Shown here in pieces: positions 18,716 through 28,288 of a stretch of DNA of 64,000 bases. The notes below the pieces were generated by a model. It was not told where the DNA came from. It saw only the letters and a list, made by a program, of their open reading frames with translations, and did not search any database. Made by a program: the position numbers and the translations under genes. Each line of letters opens with the position of its first letter. The first letter of the stretch is position 1. Source of the stretch: Haliscomenobacteraceae bacterium (lineage in GTDB: Bacteria > Bacteroidota > Bacteroidia > Chitinophagales > Saprospiraceae); contig CANMVX010000015.1 of assembly GCA_947501115.1 (NCBI GenBank), forward strand, positions 30,849 through 94,848, in the 5' to 3' direction.

Positions 18716-21700
18716 ATGACTAGGATGGTATATAAAAGGTTAATTAGCATCGTTTCTTTTAGCATTTTAATGGGGGTTATTTTATCTCCTATTGTAATGA
18801 CTGCCAGAAATAATCCTTTGTTAAAAGAAAGAAGAGGCAATACGACAGTAAAACTGCGATTTGCTGAAAATTGCAATAATGCAGTAGCTCAGATTGATCA
18901 GGCAATAAATAATGTAAGAGCACGATTAACTACTGGAGGGGATGTTTGGTGGGACAGTAATGACGGCCGATACATTGTACCGAAAGTACCAGCTGGTCTT
19001 CCTGAGGTTTCTTCTATTTTTGCAGGAGCAGTTTGGTTGGGTGGCGTTGACCCCGCTGGTAATTTAAAAGTGGCCGCTCAAACGTATGGTCGTAGTTCAG
19101 GCGATTTTGACTTCTGGCCTGGTCCACTTAATCCTGAAACAGGAAAAACTAATCAAGCGATATGTTCCCGTTGGGACCGTTTCTTCACTGTTAAAGGAGA
19201 AAATATCAGAGAGCATATCAGAAAATTTCAACTGGCGGAGAAAAGTGGCGTAGCTTATAATCCCGATGATATTCCCAGAGATATAAAAGGTTGGCCAGCT
19301 CGTGGGAATGAATTCTTCTTCGATATTCATAATTTTGAATTACCTAATACCTCGCAAGGCCTTGCTGCATTTTGGGATCAGGATGGAGATGGCTTATATA
19401 ACCCGGACAGAGGTGATTTTCCAGTCATTGAAATAAGAGGTTGTGTATCAAAACCGCAATTTCCGGACGAAATGATTTTCTGGGTTTATAATGATGCAGG
19501 TAATATCCATTCAGAATCTAGAGGTGACCCTATTCAGATGGAAGTACAGGTGCAAGCCTTTTCTTATGCTACCAATGACGAAATAAATGATATGACTTTT
19601 CAACGGTATAAACTCATTAACCGTGCCGTTGAAAGTATTGATTCCATGTTCTTTGCTATGTGGGTAGATGCTGACTTAGGCTGTTTTACAGATGATTATG
19701 TCGGAAGTGATGTTTCCAGAAGTCTTGGTTATATGTATAATGAAGATGCTTTAGATGGTCAAACGGGTTGTGCATGCCCTCAAGGGGTCAATACCTATTG
19801 CGATGAAGTGCCTATTTTGGGTGTGGATTATTTTAGAGGGCCCTTAGACGAAAATGGGGAAGAAATTGGTATGTCTTCTTTTACTTATTATAATAATGGA
19901 GGCGTTGGAAGTCCGGCACCTGGTACCACAGACCCTGCTACCGCTCAAGAGTACTTTAACTATTTATCTGGTTCCTGGCGTGACGGTAGTCCTTTCACTT
20001 TCGGTGATGATGCCTATCAAGATGGTGCTAAGGTAAAATACGCTTTTTCAGATGCACCAAATAATTCAAGAGGCTGGTCAATGTGTACTTCAAATCTTCC
20101 TTTTGGTGATCGTCGTACCATACAAGCCTCAGGCCCTTTTCGTTTAGATCCGGGTGCTGTAAATGAGCTAATCATCGGAGTAGTTTGGGTAGCAGATCAA
20201 ACATATCCCTGCCCGGATATCTCAAAATTACTCGAAGCGGATGATATCGCTCAGGCATTATTTGATAATTGTTTTGAATTAACGGATGGACCTGATGCCC
20301 CGGATATTGATTTTATAGAGCTGGATAGAGAGATTATTGCTGTATTTACAAATGATAGCATTACTTCTAATAATGCTTTTGAAGGTTATGCTCAGCGTGG
20401 TTTGCAAATTCCAGCTGGTGCAAAGGATAGTTTATATACCTTTGAAGGGTACAAATTGTATCAATTATCCAATTCTTCAGTAACGATTGCAGATTTAGAA
20501 AATCCTGATAAATCACGATTGATTTATCAAGTAGATTTAAAAAACAACATAAATAGAATTTTCAATTGGAAAACCATTGATAATCCGACAGGAGAGGAGT
20601 ACTATGTTCCTGAGTTAAAAGTTGAAGGTGGGAATAATGGTATTCAACATACTTTTAAGATTAAGGAAGATCAATTTTCAGAAGGCGATCGCAGATTAAT
20701 TAATCATAAGAAATATTATTTTGTCGCGGTTGCTTACGCACATAATAATTATAGAGTTTTTGACCCCAAAGCAGTACTGGGGCAAAGAAAGCCTTATTTG
20801 GAGGGGAGAAGGAATATTGGAGACGGTAGAAATCCATTTTATACGGTATTACCTCATCCAACCACAGATAAAATATTAAATGCCAGTTATGGTGAAGGAA
20901 CGGTTATTACCCGTATTTCAGGAGCTGGAACAGGAGCTAATTTTCTTGATATTTCTGATGCGACCAGGTCTGCGATATTGGGTACTTCTTTCAATGGACA
21001 GATAACTTATCTTCCTGGAAGAGCGCCCATCCAAGTGAAAATTTTTAATCCTTTGGAAGTAAAGGACGGACAGTTTGAACTAAAGTTTAAAGACAATAAT
21101 GCTACTAACGGGATTTTAGAATCTCCTGTTACCTGGGAGTTAAGAAATCTTAGAGATCCGAATAGTCCGGTTATCAGATCAGAAAGACCTATTGAGCAGT
21201 TGAACGAACAGATCATCAGAGCATTTGGTTTCTCCATTATAATAGGTCAGGTTTCAGAACCGGGGAGTTTAAAAGATGCCAAAAATGGGACTATTGGTAT
21301 TGAAGTTACTTACAAAGATAAAAATGGTGCGCAATGGCTGGGATTTATCAATGATGGATTTAGTGCAGGTCCCACGAACTTTGACGCAACCGTTTTTGAT
21401 TATATTTCAACGGGTGACGGGCAAGTTGATGCGGTATTAGATCCAACCCAGGCTTTTTCAAAAATGGGTGCCGGACAATTTACTCCCTATTTCCTTGCCG
21501 ATTGGAGAGTAAAAGGGGAGAGAGATCCTGCCTATATTTCTCCCGCTATTTCTGATAATAGCGCTAGTTCCATTCTAAGAACACGAATGAAATTAGCCGA
21601 TTTGAATAATGTGGATATTGTTTTCACAAAAGATAAGAGTCTTTGGAGTAAGTGTGTTATCATTGAGTCTGCTAACAGATTTTATCGTACCCAAGGGTTT

Positions 21701-22690
21701 AATACAGAGGGAAATCGCAGGCACTTTGATTTAAGGGCCAGGCCTGGGGTAACAAAAGATGATACAAATAGTGATGGTTTACCGGACCCAAATACAGCTG
21801 ATTTAACAGAGGGATTTGGATGGTTCCCAGGCTATGCCATAGATGTGGAAACAGGTAGAAGGCTAAATATTTTCTTTGGGGAAAATTCTGTTTATAATGG
21901 TACCGTATTGGAAAACTATAAGTTGGGTGCCGATATGATGTTTAACCCTGATAACTTAGTCCGTTTAGCGGGGGTAAGTAACGGAAATCTTGGATTCTAT
22001 CCTGTTGGTGGACAGCACTTTGTATATGTTACGAAGCAAACGTATGACGAATGCAAGGCAATTAGAAATTCATTGAGAAATGCAGCGCCTGTCGCTAAGA
22101 TTCTTGCCTTGCAGGAGATTACCTGGTCTGGTCTGATTTTTAATCAATCTACAACCCCGTTTCTTTCTTACAAAGATGGTTTGATTCCAAATGACGCTGT
22201 TGTAAAAATTCGTGTTAATAATCCTTACTCGTTGGCAGGAAATGAAAATAACGGCCACCCTGTTTATCGCTTTCAATTTGATAAAAAGGAAGCAGAAAAG
22301 CGGGATGCAAGTAATTACAATGCTGCTTTAGATGCAATAAACGTAGTTCCTAATCCATATTACGGTTTCTCCGATTATGAGGTTTCCCAATTTACCACGA
22401 CCATTAAGTTTACTAATCTGCCCGCCAATTGTACAGTTACCATTTATTCTTTGGATGGTAAATTTATCAGGCAATATAAACGGGATGAAGTGGGAGCGGT
22501 TCCACGAGGCAACAACCGAGCCATTACGAATAATCAAATAACGCCTGATTTAGAGTGGGATTTAAGAAATAACCGGGGAATTCCAGTTGCAAGTGGTGTT
22601 TATTTGATGAATATTGACGCGGGCGAATTGGGATCTAAAACGATAAAGTGGTTTGGTGTAAACAGAAAATTTGATCCTTCTGGATTGTAA
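18716..22690 (+). CDS. Large exported protein with T9SS-like C-terminal Ig-like domain
   Basis: N-terminal hydrophobic segment; Ca-binding-like 'WDQDGDGLYNPDRGDFP'; C-term 'INVVPNPYYGFSDYE...GIPVASGVYLMNIDAG'. Confidence 0.75.
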   Translation: MTRMVYKRLISIVSFSILMGVILSPIVMTARNNPLLKERRGNTTVKLRFAENCNNAVAQIDQAINNVRARLTTGGDVWWDSNDGRYIVPKVPAGLPEVSSIFAGAVWLGGVDPAGNLKVAAQTYGRSSGDFDFWPGPLNPETGKTNQAICSRWDRFFTVKGENIREHIRKFQLAEKSGVAYNPDDIPRDIKGWPARGNEFFFDIHNFELPNTSQGLAAFWDQDGDGLYNPDRGDFPVIEIRGCVSKPQFPDEMIFWVYNDAGNIHSESRGDPIQMEVQVQAFSYATNDEINDMTFQRYKLINRAVESIDSMFFAMWVDADLGCFTDDYVGSDVSRSLGYMYNEDALDGQTGCACPQGVNTYCDEVPILGVDYFRGPLDENGEEIGMSSFTYYNNGGVGSPAPGTTDPATAQEYFNYLSGSWRDGSPFTFGDDAYQDGAKVKYAFSDAPNNSRGWSMCTSNLPFGDRRTIQASGPFRLDPGAVNELIIGVVWVADQTYPCPDISKLLEADDIAQALFDNCFELTDGPDAPDIDFIELDREIIAVFTNDSITSNNAFEGYAQRGLQIPAGAKDSLYTFEGYKLYQLSNSSVTIADLENPDKSRLIYQVDLKNNINRIFNWKTIDNPTGEEYYVPELKVEGGNNGIQHTFKIKEDQFSEGDRRLINHKKYYFVAVAYAHNNYRVFDPKAVLGQRKPYLEGRRNIGDGRNPFYTVLPHPTTDKILNASYGEGTVITRISGAGTGANFLDISDATRSAILGTSFNGQITYLPGRAPIQVKIFNPLEVKDGQFELKFKDNNATNGILESPVTWELRNLRDPNSPVIRSERPIEQLNEQIIRAFGFSIIIGQVSEPGSLKDAKNGTIGIEVTYKDKNGAQWLGFINDGFSAGPTNFDATVFDYISTGDGQVDAVLDPTQAFSKMGAGQFTPYFLADWRVKGERDPAYISPAISDNSASSILRTRMKLADLNNVDIVFTKDKSLWSKCVIIESANRFYRTQGFNTEGNRRHFDLRARPGVTKDDTNSDGLPDPNTADLTEGFGWFPGYAIDVETGRRLNIFFGENSVYNGTVLENYKLGADMMFNPDNLVRLAGVSNGNLGFYPVGGQHFVYVTKQTYDECKAIRNSLRNAAPVAKILALQEITWSGLIFNQSTTPFLSYKDGLIPNDAVVKIRVNNPYSLAGNENNGHPVYRFQFDKKEAEKRDASNYNAALDAINVVPNPYYGFSDYEVSQFTTTIKFTNLPANCTVTIYSLDGKFIRQYKRDEVGAVPRGNNRAITNNQITPDLEWDLRNNRGIPVASGVYLMNIDAGELGSKTIKWFGVNRKFDPSGL

Positions 22691-22710
22691 ACAATGAATA
22701 ATTTAATGAA

Positions 22711-23757
22711 ATGAGGATTAAGGTTTTTTTTATTATTGGTAGTTTAATTTTTCTTTCCCACCCTTTTTTAAAGGCTGGGAATCCCGACAGACAGGGTGAG
22801 GCTGGAGCTTATGAGCTACTATTGAATCCCTGGGCAAGAAGTTCTGGTTTATTTCATATCAATACTGCTTCAGTCAGAGGGGTTGAAGCAATGAGAATTA
22901 ATATTGCTGGTTTACCGCGTATAAATAGTCTGGAAATCAATCTTTCCGGAGCTAATTACTTACAAGGTACAGGCATTCGAATGAATGCTTTCGGAATTTC
23001 CCGAAAGTTGAAAAATGGCGCTGCGTTAGGTCTTAGTCTAACATCGCTAAATTTTGGTGAAAATAAAGTAACTACAGAAGACCAACCTGAGGGAACAGGG
23101 GCAAATTTTTCTCCTAATTTCTTTAATATAGCCTTGGGCTATGCATATACCTTTGAAAATAAGGTGTCTGTTGGTATTTTGATGAGAGGTATTTCTGAAT
23201 CTCTTTCTAATGTAAGCGCCTTTGGCTTGGCAATTGATGCGGGGGTTCAGTATGTAACAGGTGATAAAGAAGAATTCAAATTCGGGATTAGTCTGAGTAA
23301 TGTTGGTTCAAGGATGGTTTTTAATGGAGAAGGTCTCTCTTTTCAGGGAAACACCCCGAATAAAGCTGGATATCAACTTACTTTTGATCAACGCGCAGCA
23401 GGTTTCGAGTTACCGTCTATGTTAAATATTGGATTGTCCTACGATATACTTCTGGGCGAACCTCACAGGATTAGTTTGATTGGGAACTTTACTTCTAATT
23501 CTTTCAGCAGAGACCAGATAGGGGCGGGTATTGAGTATGCTCTTTGGGATTCCTTTATGTTAAGAGGTGCTTATAAATATGATCTTGGTGCTTCTACTCT
23601 GGAAGAAAGGCCTGTAAATACTGGTTTGAGTGCCGGAGGAAGTATTGATTTTCCATTATCTAAAGGGTCTAAAAATAAGATTGCTTTGGACTATGCCTAT
23701 CAGGCAACCCGAGTTTGGACAGGTACGCATAATATTTCCCTTCGATTCAATTTCTAG
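22711..23757 (+). CDS. PorV/PorQ family outer membrane protein
   Basis: 'GAYELLLNPWARSSGLFHINTASVRGVEAMRINIAGL' and repeated amphipathic strands ending 'NISLRFNF'. Confidence 0.88.
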   Translation: MRIKVFFIIGSLIFLSHPFLKAGNPDRQGEAGAYELLLNPWARSSGLFHINTASVRGVEAMRINIAGLPRINSLEINLSGANYLQGTGIRMNAFGISRKLKNGAALGLSLTSLNFGENKVTTEDQPEGTGANFSPNFFNIALGYAYTFENKVSVGILMRGISESLSNVSAFGLAIDAGVQYVTGDKEEFKFGISLSNVGSRMVFNGEGLSFQGNTPNKAGYQLTFDQRAAGFELPSMLNIGLSYDILLGEPHRISLIGNFTSNSFSRDQIGAGIEYALWDSFMLRGAYKYDLGASTLEERPVNTGLSAGGSIDFPLSKGSKNKIALDYAYQATRVWTGTHNISLRFNF

Positions 23758-23798
23758 GTATATTTTTATATGGAGGATATTTAATTAGGCATTTATTC

Positions 23799-23829
23799 TT
23801 GAAAATGTAAGAATTTTGACCTATATTTG
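23799..23829 (+). promoter_or_regulatory. Candidate Bacteroidota promoter TTG-N20-TATATTTG upstream of greA
   Basis: TTG 23799-23801, TATATTTG 23822-23829, 20-nt spacer. Confidence 0.5.
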
Positions 23830-23844
23830 TTAAAATAATGATTG

Positions 23845-23888
23845 AAAACGATTTGGGAATATTCTCATATCGTTTTTGTTTTTTAAAG
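23845..23888 (+). terminator. Intrinsic terminator-like hairpin in the porV-greA intergenic region / putative greA leader
   Basis: AAAACGAT (23845-23852) pairs ATCGTTTT (23869-23876) with a 5-bp inner stem, followed by a T tract (TTTTTGTTTTTT). Confidence 0.65.
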
Positions 23889-23931
23889 TCTATCACCCTA
23901 ATCATTCCAAAAATCTCAAAAAATTAATGTT

Positions 23932-24405
23932 ATGTCTGGTATCAATTACCTGACCCGAGAGGGTTTTGAACGACTAAATAGTGAATTAGAAGATATGAAA
24001 TCGCGAGGTAGATCGGAAGCTGCTAAAGCTATTGCCGAAGCTCGTGAGAAAGGAGATTTGTCTGAAAATGCAGAATATGACGCGGCAAAAGAGGCGCAGG
24101 GAATGCTGGAACTAAGAATTAACGACCTAGAAAAACAACTTGCTAATGCCAGAGTAATGGAAATCAGCGATGTAGATATTTCTAAAGTTACCGTTCTTTC
24201 TAAGGTAACCATTAAAAATAAGGCTAATAATGCCACAATAACCTATCAAATAGTTTCAGAATCAGAATCTGATCTTAAAGCTAAACGTATTTCGATTAGC
24301 TCGCCCATGGGTAAAGGCTTATTGGGAAAGAAAATTGGGGATGTAGCTCACGTGGAGACACCTAATGGTAAATTAGAATTTGTTATTGAAAATATTTCAA
24401 TCTAG
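23932..24405 (+). CDS. greA: Transcription elongation factor GreA
   Basis: 'YLTREGFERLNSELEDMKSRGRSEAAKAIAEAREKGDLSENAEYDAAKEAQ' and 'SISSPMGKGLLGKKIGD'. Confidence 0.97.
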   Translation: MSGINYLTREGFERLNSELEDMKSRGRSEAAKAIAEAREKGDLSENAEYDAAKEAQGMLELRINDLEKQLANARVMEISDVDISKVTVLSKVTIKNKANNATITYQIVSESESDLKAKRISISSPMGKGLLGKKIGDVAHVETPNGKLEFVIENISI

Positions 24406-24412
24406 CCAAGGT

Positions 24413-24814
24413 ATGCCAAGTATTTTTTCCCGTATTATAAATGGAGAAATTCCTGCATGGAAAGTAGCAGAATCAGAGCATTTTCTGGCGTTTCTTGACG
24501 TGAATCCGCTTGCGAAAGGACATACCTTAATCGTTCCAAAAGTAGAGATAGATTATTTTTTTGATCTATCAGACGAGGAAATATCAGGTATCATGTTATT
24601 TTCAAAAAAGGTCGCTTCTGCATTGCTCAGCACGCTGCCATGCCTTAGAATAGGAATGAGTGTCATAGGTTTGGAAGTACCCCATGCACATGTACATTTA
24701 GTTCCACTAAACAGTATGGGGGATATTAATTTTAGTAACTCAAGGCCAAATTTTTCGGCAGAAGAAATGGAAGCAATAGCTGCTTCCATTCGTTCCGCTT
24801 ACGATAAATTATAA
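24413..24814 (+). CDS. HIT family protein
   Basis: 'SIFSRIINGEIPAWKVAESEHFLAFLDVNPLAKGHTLIVPK', 'HAHVHLVP'. ORF track start 24380 is upstream of the typical ATG at 24413. Confidence 0.95.
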   Translation: MPSIFSRIINGEIPAWKVAESEHFLAFLDVNPLAKGHTLIVPKVEIDYFFDLSDEEISGIMLFSKKVASALLSTLPCLRIGMSVIGLEVPHAHVHLVPLNSMGDINFSNSRPNFSAEEMEAIAASIRSAYDKL

Positions 24815-24817
24815 AGT

Positions 24818-25573
24818 TTATTTGGCTACCCATCCTCCATCTACGGGGATGGCCGCTCCAGTAACAAAAGATCCTCCTTTGCCACATAGCCATAGAACCG
24901 CATCAGCGATTTCTTCGGGTTCTCCTAATCTTCCAACCGGTTGTACCTTAGCAAATTGCGCTTCGATAGCTTTATCCTTTCCTGTAAATCTGTCAATCAT
25001 TGGCGTTCTAACCACACCTGGACAAATGGCATTGACCCTTATTCCTTTTGTTGCATAGTCCAGCGCCGCATTTTTAGTTAATCCTACGATGGCGTGTTTT
25101 GATGCCACATAAGCTGGTATGCCTTCGAAACCAACCAATCCGGCGACAGAAGCAATGTTGATAATAACGCCTGCACCTTGTTTCAACATCATTGGAATTT
25201 CACCTTTCATGCATAAAAAAGTACCTGTCAAATTTACATTGAGTACATGGTGCCAATTTTCTAAGGTACAAGAATCTATGGGACTGCTATGACCTTCAAT
25301 GCCAGCATTATTTATAGCGAAATCAAGCCTTCCATAGTTTTTCTCTATGGTTTCCATTAAATGGTTTACCTGTTCCACATTAGAAACATCGCATTGTATA
25401 AAAATACCCGTACCTCCATTTTTCTTTATTAAATCTAAGGTTTCTGAACCGTCTTCCCAATCGGCAATCACTACCGTGGCACCTTGAGCGGCAAATGCCA
25501 AAGCGGTAGCCCGGCCAATACCAAAGCTTCCTCCTGTCACCAGTGCTACTTTTTTGTTAAATGAATTTTCCAT
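24818..25573 (-). CDS. SDR family oxidoreductase
   Basis: 'TGGSFGIGRATALAFAAQGA', 'NNAG', 'YVASKHAIVGLTKNAAL' motifs. Confidence 0.95.
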   Translation of the reverse strand: MENSFNKKVALVTGGSFGIGRATALAFAAQGATVVIADWEDGSETLDLIKKNGGTGIFIQCDVSNVEQVNHLMETIEKNYGRLDFAINNAGIEGHSSPIDSCTLENWHHVLNVNLTGTFLCMKGEIPMMLKQGAGVIINIASVAGLVGFEGIPAYVASKHAIVGLTKNAALDYATKGIRVNAICPGVVRTPMIDRFTGKDKAIEAQFAKVQPVGRLGEPEEIADAVLWLCGKGGSFVTGAAIPVDGGWVAK

Positions 25574-25614
25574 GATATTAAATTAGTTATGAATGAAATT
25601 GAACGTTTATCCGT

Positions 25615-26199
25615 TTATTTTAACCTGTCTGGATTGTCAGCTAAAAATTTTTCCCAGGTAGCTTTACTCTTTTTTACCGGCGTCTTCTTTGTGGATGTGC
25701 TTATTTTTCCATTTTGATAAAAATGGCACACGGCAACAGCTAAGGCATCCGTGGCATCTAAGAGCTGCCCGGCCAGATCAACTTTTAGCTGACTTTGCAA
25801 CAAAAATGCAACTTGTTCTTTGCTTGCATTACCATTGCCTGTTACCGACTGTTTTATCTTTCTGGGAGAATATTCGAAAATCTCTAATCCTTTATCCATT
25901 CCTACAGCTATGGCAACCCCCTGAGCTCTTCCCAATTTCAACATAGATTGCACATTTTTTGCATAAAATGGAGCTTCAACAGCCATTATAGTTGGTTTAT
26001 AAGTGATAATGATGCTCTGTAACCTTTCCAGAATTTTCAAAAGCCTTGTGGGGTGATCGCTGAGGGCATCCAGGAAAATAACCCCAATGTCCACACTTTT
26101 CATCTGACTTCCATTAATTTCTAATAAGGCATAACCCATTTTCACCGTTCCAGGATCGACACCTAAAATACGATATGTTTTATTTTCAGTTAGTGACAT
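25615..26199 (-). CDS. ruvC: Crossover junction endodeoxyribonuclease RuvC
   Basis: 'ILGVDPGTVKMGYALLE', 'MAVEAPFYAKNVQSMLKLGRAQGVAI', 'DATDALAVAVCH'. Confidence 0.95.
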   Translation of the reverse strand: MSLTENKTYRILGVDPGTVKMGYALLEINGSQMKSVDIGVIFLDALSDHPTRLLKILERLQSIIITYKPTIMAVEAPFYAKNVQSMLKLGRAQGVAIAVGMDKGLEIFEYSPRKIKQSVTGNGNASKEQVAFLLQSQLKVDLAGQLLDATDALAVAVCHFYQNGKISTSTKKTPVKKSKATWEKFLADNPDRLK

Positions 26200-26345
26200 T
26201 TATCAGTTCTATTTAATGACAATGTAGTGATAAAATTAAATCTTTTTTTATAGTGCCCCTTCATCCCAATCTAAAAGTTGGATTTTAAACCTGACTTGCG
26301 TTCATCGAGTTTACTATAAAACCATATATCATTTGTTTTTGGGCG

Positions 26346-26397
26346 ATATTGATGCTATATTGACGCTCTATTTTGCCAAATAACCAAATACCAAATG
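26346..26397 (+). repeat. Tandem direct repeats in IDO leader: ATATTGATGCT|ATATTGACGCT and CCAAATA-a-CCAAATA-CCAAATG
   Basis: Read directly at 26346-26367 and 26376-26397, immediately before ATG 26399. Confidence 0.65.
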
Positions 26398-26398
26398 T

Positions 26399-27832
26399 AT
26401 GAAACTTCAGAACCATTATAAGGATGGCTTTTTTGACGTATGTGCTGAACATGGCTTTTTGCCCGTAAAAGATCCAATCGTTTCGCTACCTTCTACTTAC
26501 GCCGATGTACAAAAAATATTGGATGATATGCCTGTAGTTTTGCCGGATGGTGAGCATGGATTGCTTCATCATGAAGGTTCAATCATGAAGGCCATTGAAG
26601 CGCTTGAAAATCATCTGGAAGATGTTAAAAAGGAGGATGATCTTTTTGTCATTCAAGCTCTTTTCCGTTCGTATGGATTTTTAACTTCCGCATACCTTCT
26701 GGAGCCTTCTTTTCAACAATTCCGGCTCGATGGTACCTATGGAAAAGCAAGAAATGTGCTACCAGCAAATATTGCACAACCTTTTTGTTACGTTGCTGAT
26801 AAATTGGGGATTTTTCCCTGGATCGATTATCACTATGCCTATTCCTTAGGGAACTACAGGAAATTAGATAACAAGAAAGATCTGAACTGGGAAAATATTA
26901 CCATGTGTAACTGTTTTTCCGGGCAATCGGATGAGGTAGGGTTTATTATGCTTCATGTTGATATTAATAGATTTTCACCCCAATTAGTGGGTTCTGTTAT
27001 GCGCACTTTAGAAGTTGTCAAAGATGAAAGTAAGCCGGTACATGATTTTTTGGAAGCCAATTGGCTGACCATGAAGAAAATGAATGAGCGAAGAAAGGAG
27101 ATGTGGAAGGCTTCAAGATGGCAACATTATAACGATTTCAGGATTTTTATAATGGGTGTTAAAGGGAATGAGGAAATTTTCGGCCCTGGAGTAACTTATG
27201 AGGGCGTTTGGGACGAACCAAAGGCTTTCAGAGGACAAACCGGTGCCCAAGATGATATTATTCCAATGCAAGACATTTTTTCTGGAGTCATTTTTCATTA
27301 TCCTCAAAATGATTTAACGAAATATTTACTTGATCTGAGAGCCTACAGACCTGTTTGCGTTCAAAATTTTTTCTCCGATCTTTCTGAAACGATGGAAAAA
27401 ATTCATCCAAAGGGATTGTTGGGTATTTTAAAAGAAAGAAACGATGTAGATTCCCTTTGTTTCCTCATCGGAATTTTGGAAGAAATTTATCATTTTAGAA
27501 ATGGTCACTGGCAATTCGTCCAAAAATATATCATGTCAAATACCAAGTATGCTAAAGCTACAGGGGGAACACCTATAACTTCCTGGATACCTAACCAAAT
27601 TATGGCTGTCATTATACAGATGGAAGAGGTGCTCGATACGTTAAGCCTTTATGGTGAAAGCAGTAGTGGTACCGCCCAAAAAATCAGGGAAAGAAATATT
27701 CAATTATTACCTACCAAAAGAAAGCTTTTAGAAGGTCAATTAGCGCTCATTCATAACAATGACTTTACAGCCGAATCTGTTTTTGAACTGAATAAGGCTT
27801 ATGGTTATGTTGATTCAGAGCATATTAATTGA
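26399..27832 (+). CDS. Indoleamine 2,3-dioxygenase family protein
   Basis: 'FRIFIMGVKGNEEIFGPGVTYEGVWDEPKAFRGQTGAQ' and 'FRNGHWQFVQKYIM' (proximal heme His) parallel the human IDO1 core ('[32 protein letters not shown]', 'LRSYHLQIVTKYI'). Confidence 0.9.
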   Translation: MKLQNHYKDGFFDVCAEHGFLPVKDPIVSLPSTYADVQKILDDMPVVLPDGEHGLLHHEGSIMKAIEALENHLEDVKKEDDLFVIQALFRSYGFLTSAYLLEPSFQQFRLDGTYGKARNVLPANIAQPFCYVADKLGIFPWIDYHYAYSLGNYRKLDNKKDLNWENITMCNCFSGQSDEVGFIMLHVDINRFSPQLVGSVMRTLEVVKDESKPVHDFLEANWLTMKKMNERRKEMWKASRWQHYNDFRIFIMGVKGNEEIFGPGVTYEGVWDEPKAFRGQTGAQDDIIPMQDIFSGVIFHYPQNDLTKYLLDLRAYRPVCVQNFFSDLSETMEKIHPKGLLGILKERNDVDSLCFLIGILEEIYHFRNGHWQFVQKYIMSNTKYAKATGGTPITSWIPNQIMAVIIQMEEVLDTLSLYGESSSGTAQKIRERNIQLLPTKRKLLEGQLALIHNNDFTAESVFELNKAYGYVDSEHIN

Positions 27833-27848
27833 TATAATTATTTATACT

Positions 27849-27903
27849 TAAAAAGGTTATGATATTTTAAATCACTTTCATAAAAATAGTCATAACCTTT
27901 TTA
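27849..27903. terminator. Bidirectional terminator-like hairpin between IDO (+) and DoxX (-) genes
   Basis: Perfect 14-bp inverted repeat TAAAAAGGTTATGA (27849-27862) / TCATAACCTTTTTA (27890-27903) between convergent genes. Confidence 0.65.
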
Positions 27904-27904
27904 T

Positions 27905-28261
27905 CTATTTACTTAAATACCAGGTCCAGTAGATTAAAATAAATTGGACGGGGATTCTAATGATAGCCAGTTTCTTGCTTCCTATCGCCGGTTTTTCTTT
28001 GAATACATCTAAAACATGGATGGGTAAGAAAAATAACATTAAATAGAACATACCTTTTCCCGCCATCTGTTGATATTGGGGGATAAGAAGTCCAATACCC
28101 AGCAAAACTTCAATAATGCCAGCCAAATAGTTGGCAAACAACTTTGGAATAAAATCTGGAATAAACCGGTTGTAGAAACGGGGCTTTACGAAATGCATAA
28201 TGCCTGCAAAAATCATAAAAACAGCTAACAGAATAGTTAAATAATACATGTAATGGTTCAT
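27905..28261 (-). CDS. DoxX family membrane protein
   Basis: 118 aa, four hydrophobic segments, 'IFAGIMHFVKPRFY...AGIIEVLLGIGLL'. Confidence 0.85.
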   Translation of the reverse strand: MNHYMYYLTILLAVFMIFAGIMHFVKPRFYNRFIPDFIPKLFANYLAGIIEVLLGIGLLIPQYQQMAGKGMFYLMLFFLPIHVLDVFKEKPAIGSKKLAIIRIPVQFILIYWTWYLSK

Positions 28262-28288
28262 ATTGATATTAATTAAAGGGATGTAGTT

